Of a stretch of DNA of 64,000 bases, positions 8,751-15,562 are shown piece after piece (position 1 is the stretch's first letter; each line of letters starts with the position of its first letter). The notes beneath the pieces were generated by a model. That model did no database searches. It saw only the letters and a program-made list of their open reading frames with translations, and was not told the DNA's origin. The position numbers and the translations under genes were made by a program. Source of the DNA: an uncultured Clostridia bacterium (lineage in GTDB: Bacteria; Bacillota; Clostridia; Christensenellales; CAG-314); contig CAKQEP010000003.1 of the NCBI GenBank assembly GCA_934230325.1, forward strand, positions 62,001 through 126,000. Direction: 5' to 3'.

Positions 8751-9193
8751 CTGCAGTCCCCGCCTCCGTCTTCACCGATATTTTGTTGCATTTTTTCAAG
8801 TACGGAATTGAACGCCGCCATGTCTTCCGCGCTTATCCCTGCGCACAAAACCTTCTCCATTATCTCTATCTGTTTCTCTACGTTGGCGTGAATCTCCAAC
8901 GCCTTTTCGGTCAGCGTTATTACCTTTTTGCGCGCGTCGCCTTCTACCGGCATTCGCTCCACTAATCCGTTTTTCTCCATCAACTGCAACATCTTTGTCA
9001 CCGTGCTGCTCCTTATGTTGAAGTTTTTTTCTATGTCGCGCTGACATACGCCGCCATGCCTGTATACGTACTCTATCATCCAACCGTGCATGCCTGTGAG
9101 ATTGTCCGTTTCCTTGATGACGGGATTGTTACACAAACGCCGACTGATAAGATTAGCCAAACGCTTGATTTTAAACCCGACGGGTTTGTCCAT
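8744..9193 (-). CDS. MarR-family transcriptional regulator
   Basis: A 149-residue winged-helix protein. The recognition region is CQRDIEKNFNIRSSTVTKML, followed by the wing MEKNGLVERMPVEGDARKKVITLTEKA, all typical of MarR. It is the first gene of the operon with the heterodimeric ABC exporter, and the start ATG 9193 has a strong AAAGGAGG. It probably represses its own promoter through the palindrome at 9292-9301 and is released by an exporter substrate; this is inferred from the layout, and the ligand is unknown. Confidence 0.9.
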   Translation of the reverse strand: MDKPVGFKIKRLANLISRRLCNNPVIKETDNLTGMHGWMIEYVYRHGGVCQRDIEKNFNIRSSTVTKMLQLMEKNGLVERMPVEGDARKKVITLTEKALEIHANVEKQIEIMEKVLCAGISAEDMAAFNSVLEKMQQNIGEDGGGDCRC

Positions 9194-9272
9194 ACAAAAA
9201 CCTCCTTTTTTGAGAAGTCGGTTGCCCGCTCTCGACTGTTTTTTTGTTATCGTGCTTGTTATTATCGTATTT

Positions 9273-9330
9273 GTTAGTTTGCTAATAGTTAGTTTGCAAA
9301 CATTATATTTATGCCCGCCCTTTTTGTCAA
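9273..9330 (-). promoter_or_regulatory. Promoter and probable operator of the marR-ABC operon
   Basis: On the minus strand, TTGACA (9330-9325), a 17-base spacer and TATAAT (9307-9302) form a perfect sigma-A promoter. Just downstream lies the 10-base palindrome gtttgcaaac (9292-9301). The 10-mer gttagtttgc occurs twice, at 9273 and 9288, 15 bases apart. The sites cover the transcription start region, so a bound MarR dimer would block initiation. Confidence 0.75.
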
Positions 9331-9676
9331 CAAAAGAAAAGCAAAAAATTAAAGTTTTTTCTGTATTTCACAATTCCGCCGCAAGCGGCTACCGTTTTGT
9401 GAACGACAAAGCAAAAGCCTCGTTTTTAGGCGAGGCTGTCAAAGAATAAAACGGACGGAAGCAATAAAAATCAACAAACCGTATCGATTAAATCGAGCAA
9501 ATAGTCCGTCTTAAAAAACTGTATGACGGTAATTTTCAACTTTAAAACACGTTTTTAAAGGGTGTTTTGTAGTATGAAATTTACTTCACATAGCATTGTA
9601 TAGTAAAATTTTTACATTGTCAAGATTTTTTAGAATTTTTTATGGTATTTGTTGTAAAAAGGGAAATATAATTACT
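9331..9676. other. Intergenic region between marR and the XRE gene
   Basis: There is no convincing coding sequence here. It contains nested inverted repeats: ttcacaa (9368-9374) with ttgtgaa around an inner gccgcaagcggc, and a hairpin agcctcg...cgaggct near 9416-9437. They resemble a short structured or degraded element rather than a gene. Near its right end lies the likely promoter of the XRE regulator. Confidence 0.4.
9617..9646 (+). promoter_or_regulatory. Possible promoter of the XRE regulator
   Basis: TTGTCA (9617-9622), an 18-base spacer and TATGGT (9641-9646) give a moderate sigma-A match about 30 bases before the ATG at 9677. Confidence 0.45.
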
Positions 9677-9979
9677 ATGAACCTAAAAATCAGAGAGTTG
9701 CGGGAAGAGCGTTATCTTACGCAAAAACAACTCGGGGACAAGATAGGCAGCGCGCAAAAAAACGTTAGCAATTGGGAGAACGGGGTGACCGAACCGGATT
9801 TGGCATCCATCGTCCGACTTGCGGATTTTTTTGAAGTTACGCTGGACGAGTTGTTTGGTCGCGTGCCGCCGCAACGAGCCATCAGCCGCGCGGAGGTAAA
9901 ACTTTTTAAAAAGGTGACCGACCTGACTGACGAGCAGAAGAAATCGTTGTTGGGTTTTCTTGAAAAATTTTCCACTTGA
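9677..9979 (+). CDS. XRE-family helix-turn-helix regulator
   Basis: A 100-residue DNA-binding protein. Residues about 3-60 form a Cro/C1-type helix-turn-helix (LREERYLTQKQLGDKIGSAQ, then NVSNWENGVTEPD and LADFFEVTLDELFG). The short C-terminal helical tail ends LTDEQKKSLLGFLEKF. I start at ATG 9677, where the domain begins; an upstream in-frame extension to 9596 overlaps the promoter and is not conserved-looking. The ribosome-binding site is weak. It stands alone as a monocistronic unit, so its target is not evident. Confidence 0.85.
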   Translation: MNLKIRELREERYLTQKQLGDKIGSAQKNVSNWENGVTEPDLASIVRLADFFEVTLDELFGRVPPQRAISRAEVKLFKKVTDLTDEQKKSLLGFLEKFST

Positions 9980-10134
9980 GTATTTTCGCGCAAAATATTT
10001 TTAATTATTCCGTATCGTTAAAGCCAACGAGTCGGCGTTTTTTGTCGCGGTTTTTATTGCGGCTTTCGTTTGTTAATTTTTGGGCAAATACTCGCTTCAA
10101 ATATTAAATATTAAAGGTTGCATAACTAAAAAAA

Positions 10135-10175
10135 GCGATACCAAAAATAACTCAAATCGTTGTTTTTGGTATCGC
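10135..10175 (-). terminator. Bidirectional terminator between XRE gene and megL
   Basis: A 13-base perfect stem (gcgataccaaaaa and its complement) with a 15-base loop is flanked by a T run on each strand. It can end both the plus-strand XRE transcript and the minus-strand megL transcript. Confidence 0.8.
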
Positions 10176-10182
10176 CGATTGT

Positions 10183-10290
10183 TTTTTTTAAATCAATATT
10201 ATCTTTTTAAAATCGATACTATCTTTTTTAAATCGATGTTTTTGCTTTTTTTTATCGGTATTGTTTTTTAAACCGATATTATCGTTTTTT
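10183..10290. repeat. Degenerate tandem repeat of about 20 bases
   Basis: About five imperfect copies of a T-rich unit containing aaatcgatattatc follow one another (aaatcaatattatc, aaatcgatactatc, aaatcgatgttttt, ttatcggtattg, aaaccgatattatc). The array sits in the 3' region of megL, between its stop codon and the terminator. The TCGAT cores could pair with each other. Its function is unknown. Confidence 0.55.
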
Positions 10291-10299
10291 GTCTATCCT

Positions 10300-11496
10300 T
10301 TAAATTTTGTCAAAAGCCTGTTCAAAGTCGGCTATAAGGTCCTCTACGTTTTCCAAACCGACGGAAATGCGGACAAGTCCGTCAGAAATGCCTGCTGCGG
10401 CTCTTTCTTCCGCCGTATACGGCGAGTGAGTCATAGACGCGGGATGCTCGACAAGCGTTTCCGCATCGCCCAAACTCACTGCGATAGTGGCAAGTTTAAG
10501 GCTGTTGCAGAATTTTATGCCTTCCTCCATGCCGCCCTTTACTTCAAACGCGATTACGCCGCTAAACCCGCCGTGCATTTGTTTTTTGGCGGTTTGGTAT
10601 CCGACGTGGTCGGGCAAACCGGGATAGTACACCTTTGTGACTTTGGGATGTTTGTCAAGGTACTCCGCCAACTTTTGCGCACTTTGGCAGTGGCGTTGCA
10701 TTCTGACTTCCAACGTTTTAAGACCTCTCAAAATAAGAAACGCCGCAAACGGGTCCATAACCGCGCCCGTCATATCTTTAAGTCCGAATAATTTGACGTT
10801 TGAAATAAATTCCTTGCTACCGCACACAAAACCCGCGATAACGTCGCCGTGTCCGTTGAGATATTTTGTTCCCGAATGAACAACCGCGTCACAGCCTTGT
10901 TGCAACGGACGTTGAAGGTACGGCGTCGCAAAGGTATTGTCGCAAACCACCATTATATCTTTGTTGTAAGCGTGCGCGATATCGGCTACGGCTTTGATGT
11001 CGGTAATTTTTAAGTTGGGGTTGGCGGGCGTTTCGAGATACACGCAGCATGTGTTTGGTTTTAAGGCTTTTTTTACTTCTTCAAGGTCGGAAGTATCGAT
11101 AAAAGTCACTTGTACGCCATAACGCGTCATGCCGTGATTGAGATATGCGAAAGTACAGCCGTACAACGCTTTGTCCGCGACTATGTGCTTGCCCGCCGCC
11201 GCAATGGTCCACAAACAGGACGTAACCGCACCGATACCCGAGCCTAACGCAACCGCCGCCTCCGCGCCTTCCAACGCGGCAACTTTTTCCTCCAAAACGG
11301 TGGTTGTGGGGTTGCCTAAACGGGTATAAATATATCCCGATTCCTCCCCTGCAAAACGTTTGCCGCCTTGCTCGCAAGAGTCAAAGTAAAACGTAGAACT
11401 CTGATAAATAGGCGTGGCAAGCGCGCCGTAAGTTTCTTTCTCGATATTGCCGGCGTGAATAGCCAACGTGCCGAAGCCCTTTGGTTTAAAATCCAT
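10300..11496 (-). CDS. megL: Methionine gamma-lyase (PLP enzyme)
   Basis: PLP-dependent enzyme expected to split methionine into methanethiol, 2-oxobutyrate and ammonia. The protein has 398 residues, standard for the Cys/Met-metabolism family. The PLP lysine is K211 in GTKYLNGHGD; the phosphate-binding Y57 and R59 are in YIYTRLGNPT, and D186 is in CDNTF. C114 in LYGCTF matches the cysteine that marks methionine gamma-lyases, and the C-terminal VSLGDAETLVEHPASMTHS fits. A cystathionine or homoserine-sulfhydrylase activity cannot be excluded. The start is ATG 11496 with GGAG; the open frame extends further upstream but through the promoter. Monocistronic. Confidence 0.85.
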   Translation of the reverse strand: MDFKPKGFGTLAIHAGNIEKETYGALATPIYQSSTFYFDSCEQGGKRFAGEESGYIYTRLGNPTTTVLEEKVAALEGAEAAVALGSGIGAVTSCLWTIAAAGKHIVADKALYGCTFAYLNHGMTRYGVQVTFIDTSDLEEVKKALKPNTCCVYLETPANPNLKITDIKAVADIAHAYNKDIMVVCDNTFATPYLQRPLQQGCDAVVHSGTKYLNGHGDVIAGFVCGSKEFISNVKLFGLKDMTGAVMDPFAAFLILRGLKTLEVRMQRHCQSAQKLAEYLDKHPKVTKVYYPGLPDHVGYQTAKKQMHGGFSGVIAFEVKGGMEEGIKFCNSLKLATIAVSLGDAETLVEHPASMTHSPYTAEERAAAGISDGLVRISVGLENVEDLIADFEQAFDKI

Positions 11497-11581
11497 AATA
11501 TTCTCCGAATGACGTAATATTTGCGTCCGACGTCCTTCGCAAAACGAAACGCAGCAAAGCGCGCCTTTACGCAACGTATTT

Positions 11582-11610
11582 ATTTTATAACTTTTTCCGT
11601 CTGCTGTCAA
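11582..11610 (-). promoter_or_regulatory. Sigma-A promoter of megL
   Basis: On the minus strand, TTGACA (11610-11605), a 17-base spacer and TAAAAT (11587-11582) give a strong housekeeping promoter, leaving a leader of about 75 bases before the megL ATG. No known methionine-sensing riboswitch fits in that length. Confidence 0.75.
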
Positions 11611-11685
11611 GCGAAAAAATTATACGACGCAACCAAAAAGCAGTCTTTTTTGTTTTTAAAGTCTTAATTAGTCTTTGGGCGTTTT

Positions 11686-11718
11686 AAAGCGACGTACAAA
11701 CTCGTTGCGCGTCGCTTT
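11686..11718 (-). terminator. Possible terminator after ypeB
   Basis: A 9-base perfect inverted repeat (aaagcgacg / cgtcgcttt) with a 15-base loop lies 15 bases after the ypeB stop. The minus-strand T run is short (TTT), so termination there is plausible but weak; the plus-strand side has five T. Confidence 0.45.
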
Positions 11719-11732
11719 TTGGCGGCGGTTTT

Positions 11733-13094
11733 TTACATAACCGTGTAGCCGCCTTTGTCTTGTTTTATTTTTAAAATATCCGCTTCCTTACCCGTTTTGG
11801 CGTCGATATAAATTAAAAAACCGTTGCCTTCGTAATTTGCGAGCAATTCGTAACAGCACCTTTCCTTGCTGCCGTCGGGAATAAAACACAGCCGGCATTT
11901 TGTCACGGAAACGCCCTTTTTTACTGCGTTTTGTGCCGCTGAAACGCCTATTGCGTCGTTGGGAAGGCTACGCGTTTTGTGGTTTGCGAGATAGCCGAAA
12001 GCGTCTATTCCGACGATTTTGCCTTGTGAGTCGAGCGCCATTTTTACCATATCGGGATAGCACGCGACGCCGTTTTGCTCGTGAACCATATTGACGTAAA
12101 CTCTGCCGTCTATCGGCTCGGAAGTCCACATAGGCGCAACGTCGTATCCGAGCGCAGCCGCCGCTTTTTGCGCCGCTCGAGTACAGTCGCAAGTTTGTTG
12201 CGTTTGTTTAGTTGCCGCCGCAGACGATTCTTTTTCTTTTTCGTATCCCGCTCTGTTTAGTTGCGCAACTCTGCCGTCAGTGGTAGTTTGTACGCAAAAC
12301 GGCATACCGTACAAAGAAATTTGATACATATAAGTGTTTACGTCGGACTTGACTTCGCACTGAAACTTTATATCTTTGACGTCGTAATCGGCAAAATATT
12401 TTTCAAGTTTTTCCGCCGCTTTTTGGTGGGAAATACGCTCAAAATCAAAGGTCTTTTTTGCCACGCTGTCACTGAAAGGTCCGTCGTACACGAGTTTTTT
12501 GTAGTCGAAGGTAGTTTTGTCCACCTCTTTCGGATAAAAAGCGACGTCGCCGTAGTTTTTGTCGTCGGCTTTTTTATACTCAAAACAATCCTCGCTCGTA
12601 CAAGCCTTTTTGAGAGAAGAATTGAGTTTTTTGCCGGTGTTTTTTAAATCTACAAAACTGTTTATCTGCGCTTCCGTCAATCCGTTTTGCGCCGCAACGT
12701 CCTCCGCAACGCATTTGCAGTAGTCGGAAAGTTGATTGAAATATTTTGTCGCCGCCGTCGTCAATTCCGCCGACATCGACAAAGAAGTGACGTCGGCAAC
12801 CGCGCCGTCCGCCAAAGCCGCCGTTTTTACCAGCAACTCGTTTATTACCTCTGCGTCGCGGGAAACGGATATTTTGTCGATGTTTGCTTCGCTGTTGTCA
12901 AGACTGTCGCTCAATCTGTACAAACTTTGACGGCAGGCGTTTTGCGCCTGAATTATAAAGTACTCTCGATTGTTTGCGTCAAGGCGTTGCGCTCGGTTTA
13001 GCGATACGCTAAAAAACACGCCGACAAAAACGGCAACGACCGCAACCGACGACGTAAAACACAACCACAGATTTTTGGATTTTTCGCTGTTCAT
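11733..13094 (-). CDS. ypeB: YpeB-like germination protein with PepSY domain
   Basis: A 453-residue protein with one N-terminal membrane segment (about residues 10-32) and a large outer domain. The long helical middle part is followed by PepSY-like sequence in the C-terminal 150 residues (e.g. AQKAAAALGYDV and YIDAKTGKEADILKI). In Bacillus, YpeB is needed for localisation and stability of the cortex-lytic enzyme SleB. Here it follows sleB by 18 bases, the same pairing, which supports the call more than the rather divergent sequence does. Expected in the forespore inner membrane/cortex space. The start ATG 13094 has GGGGGAG upstream. Confidence 0.82.
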   Translation of the reverse strand: MNSEKSKNLWLCFTSSVAVVAVFVGVFFSVSLNRAQRLDANNREYFIIQAQNACRQSLYRLSDSLDNSEANIDKISVSRDAEVINELLVKTAALADGAVADVTSLSMSAELTTAATKYFNQLSDYCKCVAEDVAAQNGLTEAQINSFVDLKNTGKKLNSSLKKACTSEDCFEYKKADDKNYGDVAFYPKEVDKTTFDYKKLVYDGPFSDSVAKKTFDFERISHQKAAEKLEKYFADYDVKDIKFQCEVKSDVNTYMYQISLYGMPFCVQTTTDGRVAQLNRAGYEKEKESSAAATKQTQQTCDCTRAAQKAAAALGYDVAPMWTSEPIDGRVYVNMVHEQNGVACYPDMVKMALDSQGKIVGIDAFGYLANHKTRSLPNDAIGVSAAQNAVKKGVSVTKCRLCFIPDGSKERCCYELLANYEGNGFLIYIDAKTGKEADILKIKQDKGGYTVM

Positions 13095-13112
13095 AGCCGC
13101 TCTCTCCCCCTT

Positions 13113-13799
13113 TTAGTTACAAAACACGTGATTGCCGATAGTCACCGCTACGGGGCGGGTTCTTATCCATCTGTTTGTCGCGGTTTTGGGGTTGTAATAG
13201 TATACGCACCCGTACGTCGGATCCCAACCGTTGAGAGCGTCCTGCGCCGCGCGAGTACATTCGTCGTTTGTTCCGAGATTTATTTGACCGTCAGATACTG
13301 CCGTAAACGCCCCCTTTTGATAAATAACGCCGCTTATCGTGTTGGGGAAACTACTGCTTTTGACTCTGTTGAGTACGACCGCCGCGATTGCTACCTTGCC
13401 CGTATAACTCTCTCCGCGCGCTTCGCCGTAAACGCAACAACTCAAAAGATAAAGGTTGCTGTCCGTCACTTTGCCGCCGCTCGTCGTTTGGCTTTGCTGA
13501 CCTTTCAACCTCAATCCGAGCGCCGCCGCCGTTTTTGCTCCGACTATTCCGTCTGCGGTCAACCCGTTTTTACGCTGAAAATACTTTACCGCCGCTACCG
13601 TCTTGCTACCGTAAATTCCGTCTATGCCGCCGGCGTAATATCCCCAGTTTTTAAGCCGAGTCTGCAACGAACGAACTTCCGCGCCGCTACTTCCACGCTT
13701 TAATACTGCGGCAAATGCGTCGGGACAAACCGCCGCCGACACGGCAACGCACAACACCAAAGCGACGGCAAATATCGCAATTTGCTTGTTTGGTTTCAT
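13113..13799 (-). CDS. sleB: Spore cortex-lytic enzyme SleB
   Basis: Lytic enzyme that degrades spore cortex peptidoglycan during germination. The 228-residue protein has a signal peptide (about 1-30), a peptidoglycan-binding domain (about 34-95, SGAEVRSLQTRLKNWGYY...GIDGIYGSKT) and a SleB/CwlJ hydrolase domain (about 115-228) with the catalytic Glu at E126 in YGEARGE, plus the family end GNHVF. The linker is short and rich in Gln, Thr and Ser. It forms an operon with ypeB just downstream. A sigma-G-like promoter is proposed at 13827-13855, consistent with forespore expression. Confidence 0.92.
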   Translation of the reverse strand: MKPNKQIAIFAVALVLCVAVSAAVCPDAFAAVLKRGSSGAEVRSLQTRLKNWGYYAGGIDGIYGSKTVAAVKYFQRKNGLTADGIVGAKTAAALGLRLKGQQSQTTSGGKVTDSNLYLLSCCVYGEARGESYTGKVAIAAVVLNRVKSSSFPNTISGVIYQKGAFTAVSDGQINLGTNDECTRAAQDALNGWDPTYGCVYYYNPKTATNRWIRTRPVAVTIGNHVFCN

Positions 13800-13826
13800 T
13801 TTTTTACCTCCGTTTGCTTTTTTTGT

Positions 13827-13855
13827 TAGTTTTTATACTTTTGGATTTTTTATGC
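13827..13855 (-). promoter_or_regulatory. Possible sigma-G-type promoter of sleB-ypeB
   Basis: On the minus strand, GCATA (13855-13851) matches the forespore -35 consensus GMATR. After a 17-base spacer comes AAAACTA (13833-13827), matching five of seven bases of CATWMTA. It lies about 27 bases before the sleB start. The match is partial and AT-rich sequence makes chance hits common. Confidence 0.4.
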
Positions 13856-13881
13856 AAACAGAGATTTGTCGCTAAAAAGAT

Positions 13882-14430
13882 TTACTTTTGACGGCGTTTT
13901 GCAAAGTCATCAATTATTTCCTTAATAAGGCTTTTGTATTCCGTTTTGCCGCTACCCGTGCTTTCGCCGTTTAAAAAGCACAGGGGCGGGTACACCACGC
14001 ACCACCAGTTGTCGCCTTTTCCGCTGCCGAGATTGACTATCAACGCGTCGTACTCTCCGCTTTTGAGAGTAAACCCGTCATAACTGCGGGTAGGAAAAAC
14101 TTCCCTTTTGACCACCGCTTTTGCGGCGTATTCAAACCCGTTTTGTCGCAAAATCGCCGTTGCGGTATCGGATATTTTTGACAAAAGACTTTTTACCGTT
14201 TCGGTAGCCTTTCGCTTTGTTTTGACCTCTGCAAGGTAGGGCGTCAAAAAATCAATCAGCGCGTTTTTGACTTTGTATTTTACTTGTTGCGCGGCGGCGT
14301 CGTTGCTGTCCGCGCGAATATGTATACGCAAAAAATTTTCCTTGTCCAAATCGGTCTTTGTGTTTAAACACAACGCCACGAGTCCGACGACGGCAAGCGT
14401 AACGCAAGCAAACGCAATTATTCTTTTCAT
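13882..14430 (-). CDS. spoIIR: Stage II sporulation protein R
   Basis: Forespore-made signal protein that is exported into the intermembrane space and triggers processing of pro-sigma-E in the mother cell. The protein has 182 residues: an N-terminal signal/membrane segment (about 3-22), then the family hallmarks FLRIHIRADSND (about 33-44), QVKYKVKNALIDFL and GDNWWCVVYPPLCFL (about 138-152). It stands as a single gene between sleB-ypeB and ispE on the same strand. Start ATG 14430 is preceded by AGAGGAG. No clear sigma-F promoter could be assigned upstream. Confidence 0.93.
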   Translation of the reverse strand: MKRIIAFACVTLAVVGLVALCLNTKTDLDKENFLRIHIRADSNDAAAQQVKYKVKNALIDFLTPYLAEVKTKRKATETVKSLLSKISDTATAILRQNGFEYAAKAVVKREVFPTRSYDGFTLKSGEYDALIVNLGSGKGDNWWCVVYPPLCFLNGESTGSGKTEYKSLIKEIIDDFAKRRQK

Positions 14431-14583
14431 AAAAAATCTCCTCTTTTTTGCCGTAAGCCGTCGCAGTTTTAAAAAACTAAACGTGCGTCAAACTTACGAG
14501 CGGTTGCGTCTATATTATCGACGCGTAAAGAGGAGAAAAACGCCATAAAAAAGGCTTTTTTGGTCTGTTTTTAAATCAAATTG

Positions 14584-15423
14584 TCAAAAGTCTACGCTTT
14601 GGCACACAAAACACTCGACGCCGCCGCTTTTAAGAACTTTTTGCAAATCCGTTGCGGCGCGGCGGGAATCACAGCAAAAAAACATACAAGAGCCGCTCCC
14701 CGTCATACAAAAATCCTTCCCCGTCAAAACTTTGCACTTTTGCGCCAAAACTTTTTGAGCGGGATATGCGGCAAAACACGCTTCCGTCAAATCGTTGAAA
14801 GTTTCCGTCGATACGTCGCCGCCGCTCGTCAGCGTTTTTACGATTTCGTCGCAATTTTTGCCCGTCGAGCCGCCGCCGCATAAATCGTCAAAGGCTTTAA
14901 ACACCGTTGCGGTATCCGCGCCGCCGCCGCAAACTACGGCAAAATACAGTTTTCTTTTTACGTTGAGTTTGATGGCGGTATCCCCTTTGTCCGTAATTCT
15001 CACGTATCCGCCCTTAACTAAAGCGACGGTATCGCTGCCCGTTTCCGCAGCGACGGAAAGCAAATCGTCGTCAACTGCCCTGTCGGTCAAAACGCAAAGC
15101 GCGCGCAAAACCGCCGCCGCGTCTGCGGAAGAACCGCCCAAACCCCCGCCAAACGGTATGTTTTTGACAATTTTTACCTTTATCCCGCAATCGAGCGCAA
15201 ACTTTTTTTTGAACGCTTCCGCTGCTTTTTTTGCGGAATTGTTTTCTATTTGGTTGCAATTTGCAAAGCAAACTTCCACTTTTCCGCTTTTGTCCAACTT
15301 GACGTTCACGTCGTCGCACAAATCGACGCAAGTCAAAAGGCTGTCAAGATTGTGGTAACCGTCCGCGCGTTTGGCGGTGACGGCAAGTCCGAGATTTATT
15401 TTTGCGTATGCTTTTACCTTCAT
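14584..15423 (-). CDS. ispE: 4-diphosphocytidyl-2-C-methylerythritol kinase
   Basis: GHMP kinase of the MEP isoprenoid pathway; phosphorylates CDP-methylerythritol. The protein has 279 residues, with KAYAKINLGL at the N-terminus (family AKINL), the glycine-rich phosphate loop IPFGGGLGGSSADAAA (about 92-107) and a C-terminal GSGSCMFF-type motif. The ATG at 15423 has no ribosome-binding site, and an extended -10 box ends six bases upstream, which suggests a leaderless mRNA (see findings). The pathway partners ispD and ispF are fused in one gene at 41874. Not in an operon with the sporulation genes around it, judging from the terminator at 15455. Confidence 0.93.
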   Translation of the reverse strand: MKVKAYAKINLGLAVTAKRADGYHNLDSLLTCVDLCDDVNVKLDKSGKVEVCFANCNQIENNSAKKAAEAFKKKFALDCGIKVKIVKNIPFGGGLGGSSADAAAVLRALCVLTDRAVDDDLLSVAAETGSDTVALVKGGYVRITDKGDTAIKLNVKRKLYFAVVCGGGADTATVFKAFDDLCGGGSTGKNCDEIVKTLTSGGDVSTETFNDLTEACFAAYPAQKVLAQKCKVLTGKDFCMTGSGSCMFFCCDSRRAATDLQKVLKSGGVECFVCQSVDF

Positions 15424-15429
15424 AATTTT

Positions 15430-15438
15430 ATTTTAGCA
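15430..15438 (-). promoter_or_regulatory. Extended -10 promoter of ispE
   Basis: On the minus strand, TGC followed by TAAAAT (15438-15430) is an extended -10 element; a weak TTTTCT sits at the -35 position 17 bases further up. The distance to the ATG at 15423 puts the expected transcription start on the A of the start codon. Confidence 0.6.
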
Positions 15439-15454
15439 CAGCGCGGCAAAAAAG

Positions 15455-15487
15455 AAAAGCAAAGAAAGCGTAAACTTCTTTGCTTTT
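15455..15487 (-). terminator. Terminator after sipL
   Basis: A 12-base perfect inverted repeat (aaaagcaaagaa and its complement) with a 9-base loop, followed on the minus strand by CTTTTTT. It separates sipL from ispE. Confidence 0.75.
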
Positions 15488-15562
15488 TGTCCGTTTTTGC
15501 AGAGAAAATATTAAAACCTTTTTACCGTTTTTTGGTGTTTTTGTCGCTAAAAACGCAATACG

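Larger units (their letters stand above)
9980..10299. other. Intergenic region after the XRE gene
   Basis: No gene is seen. The first 150 bases are AT-rich with a weak hairpin after the XRE stop. A strong terminator lies at 10135-10175, followed by a degenerate tandem repeat at about 10183-10290. Both are listed separately. Confidence 0.6.

Noticed and set aside
9596..9676. Upstream extension of the XRE gene
   Set aside because: It overlaps the likely promoter, and the helix-turn-helix domain starts right after ATG 9677.
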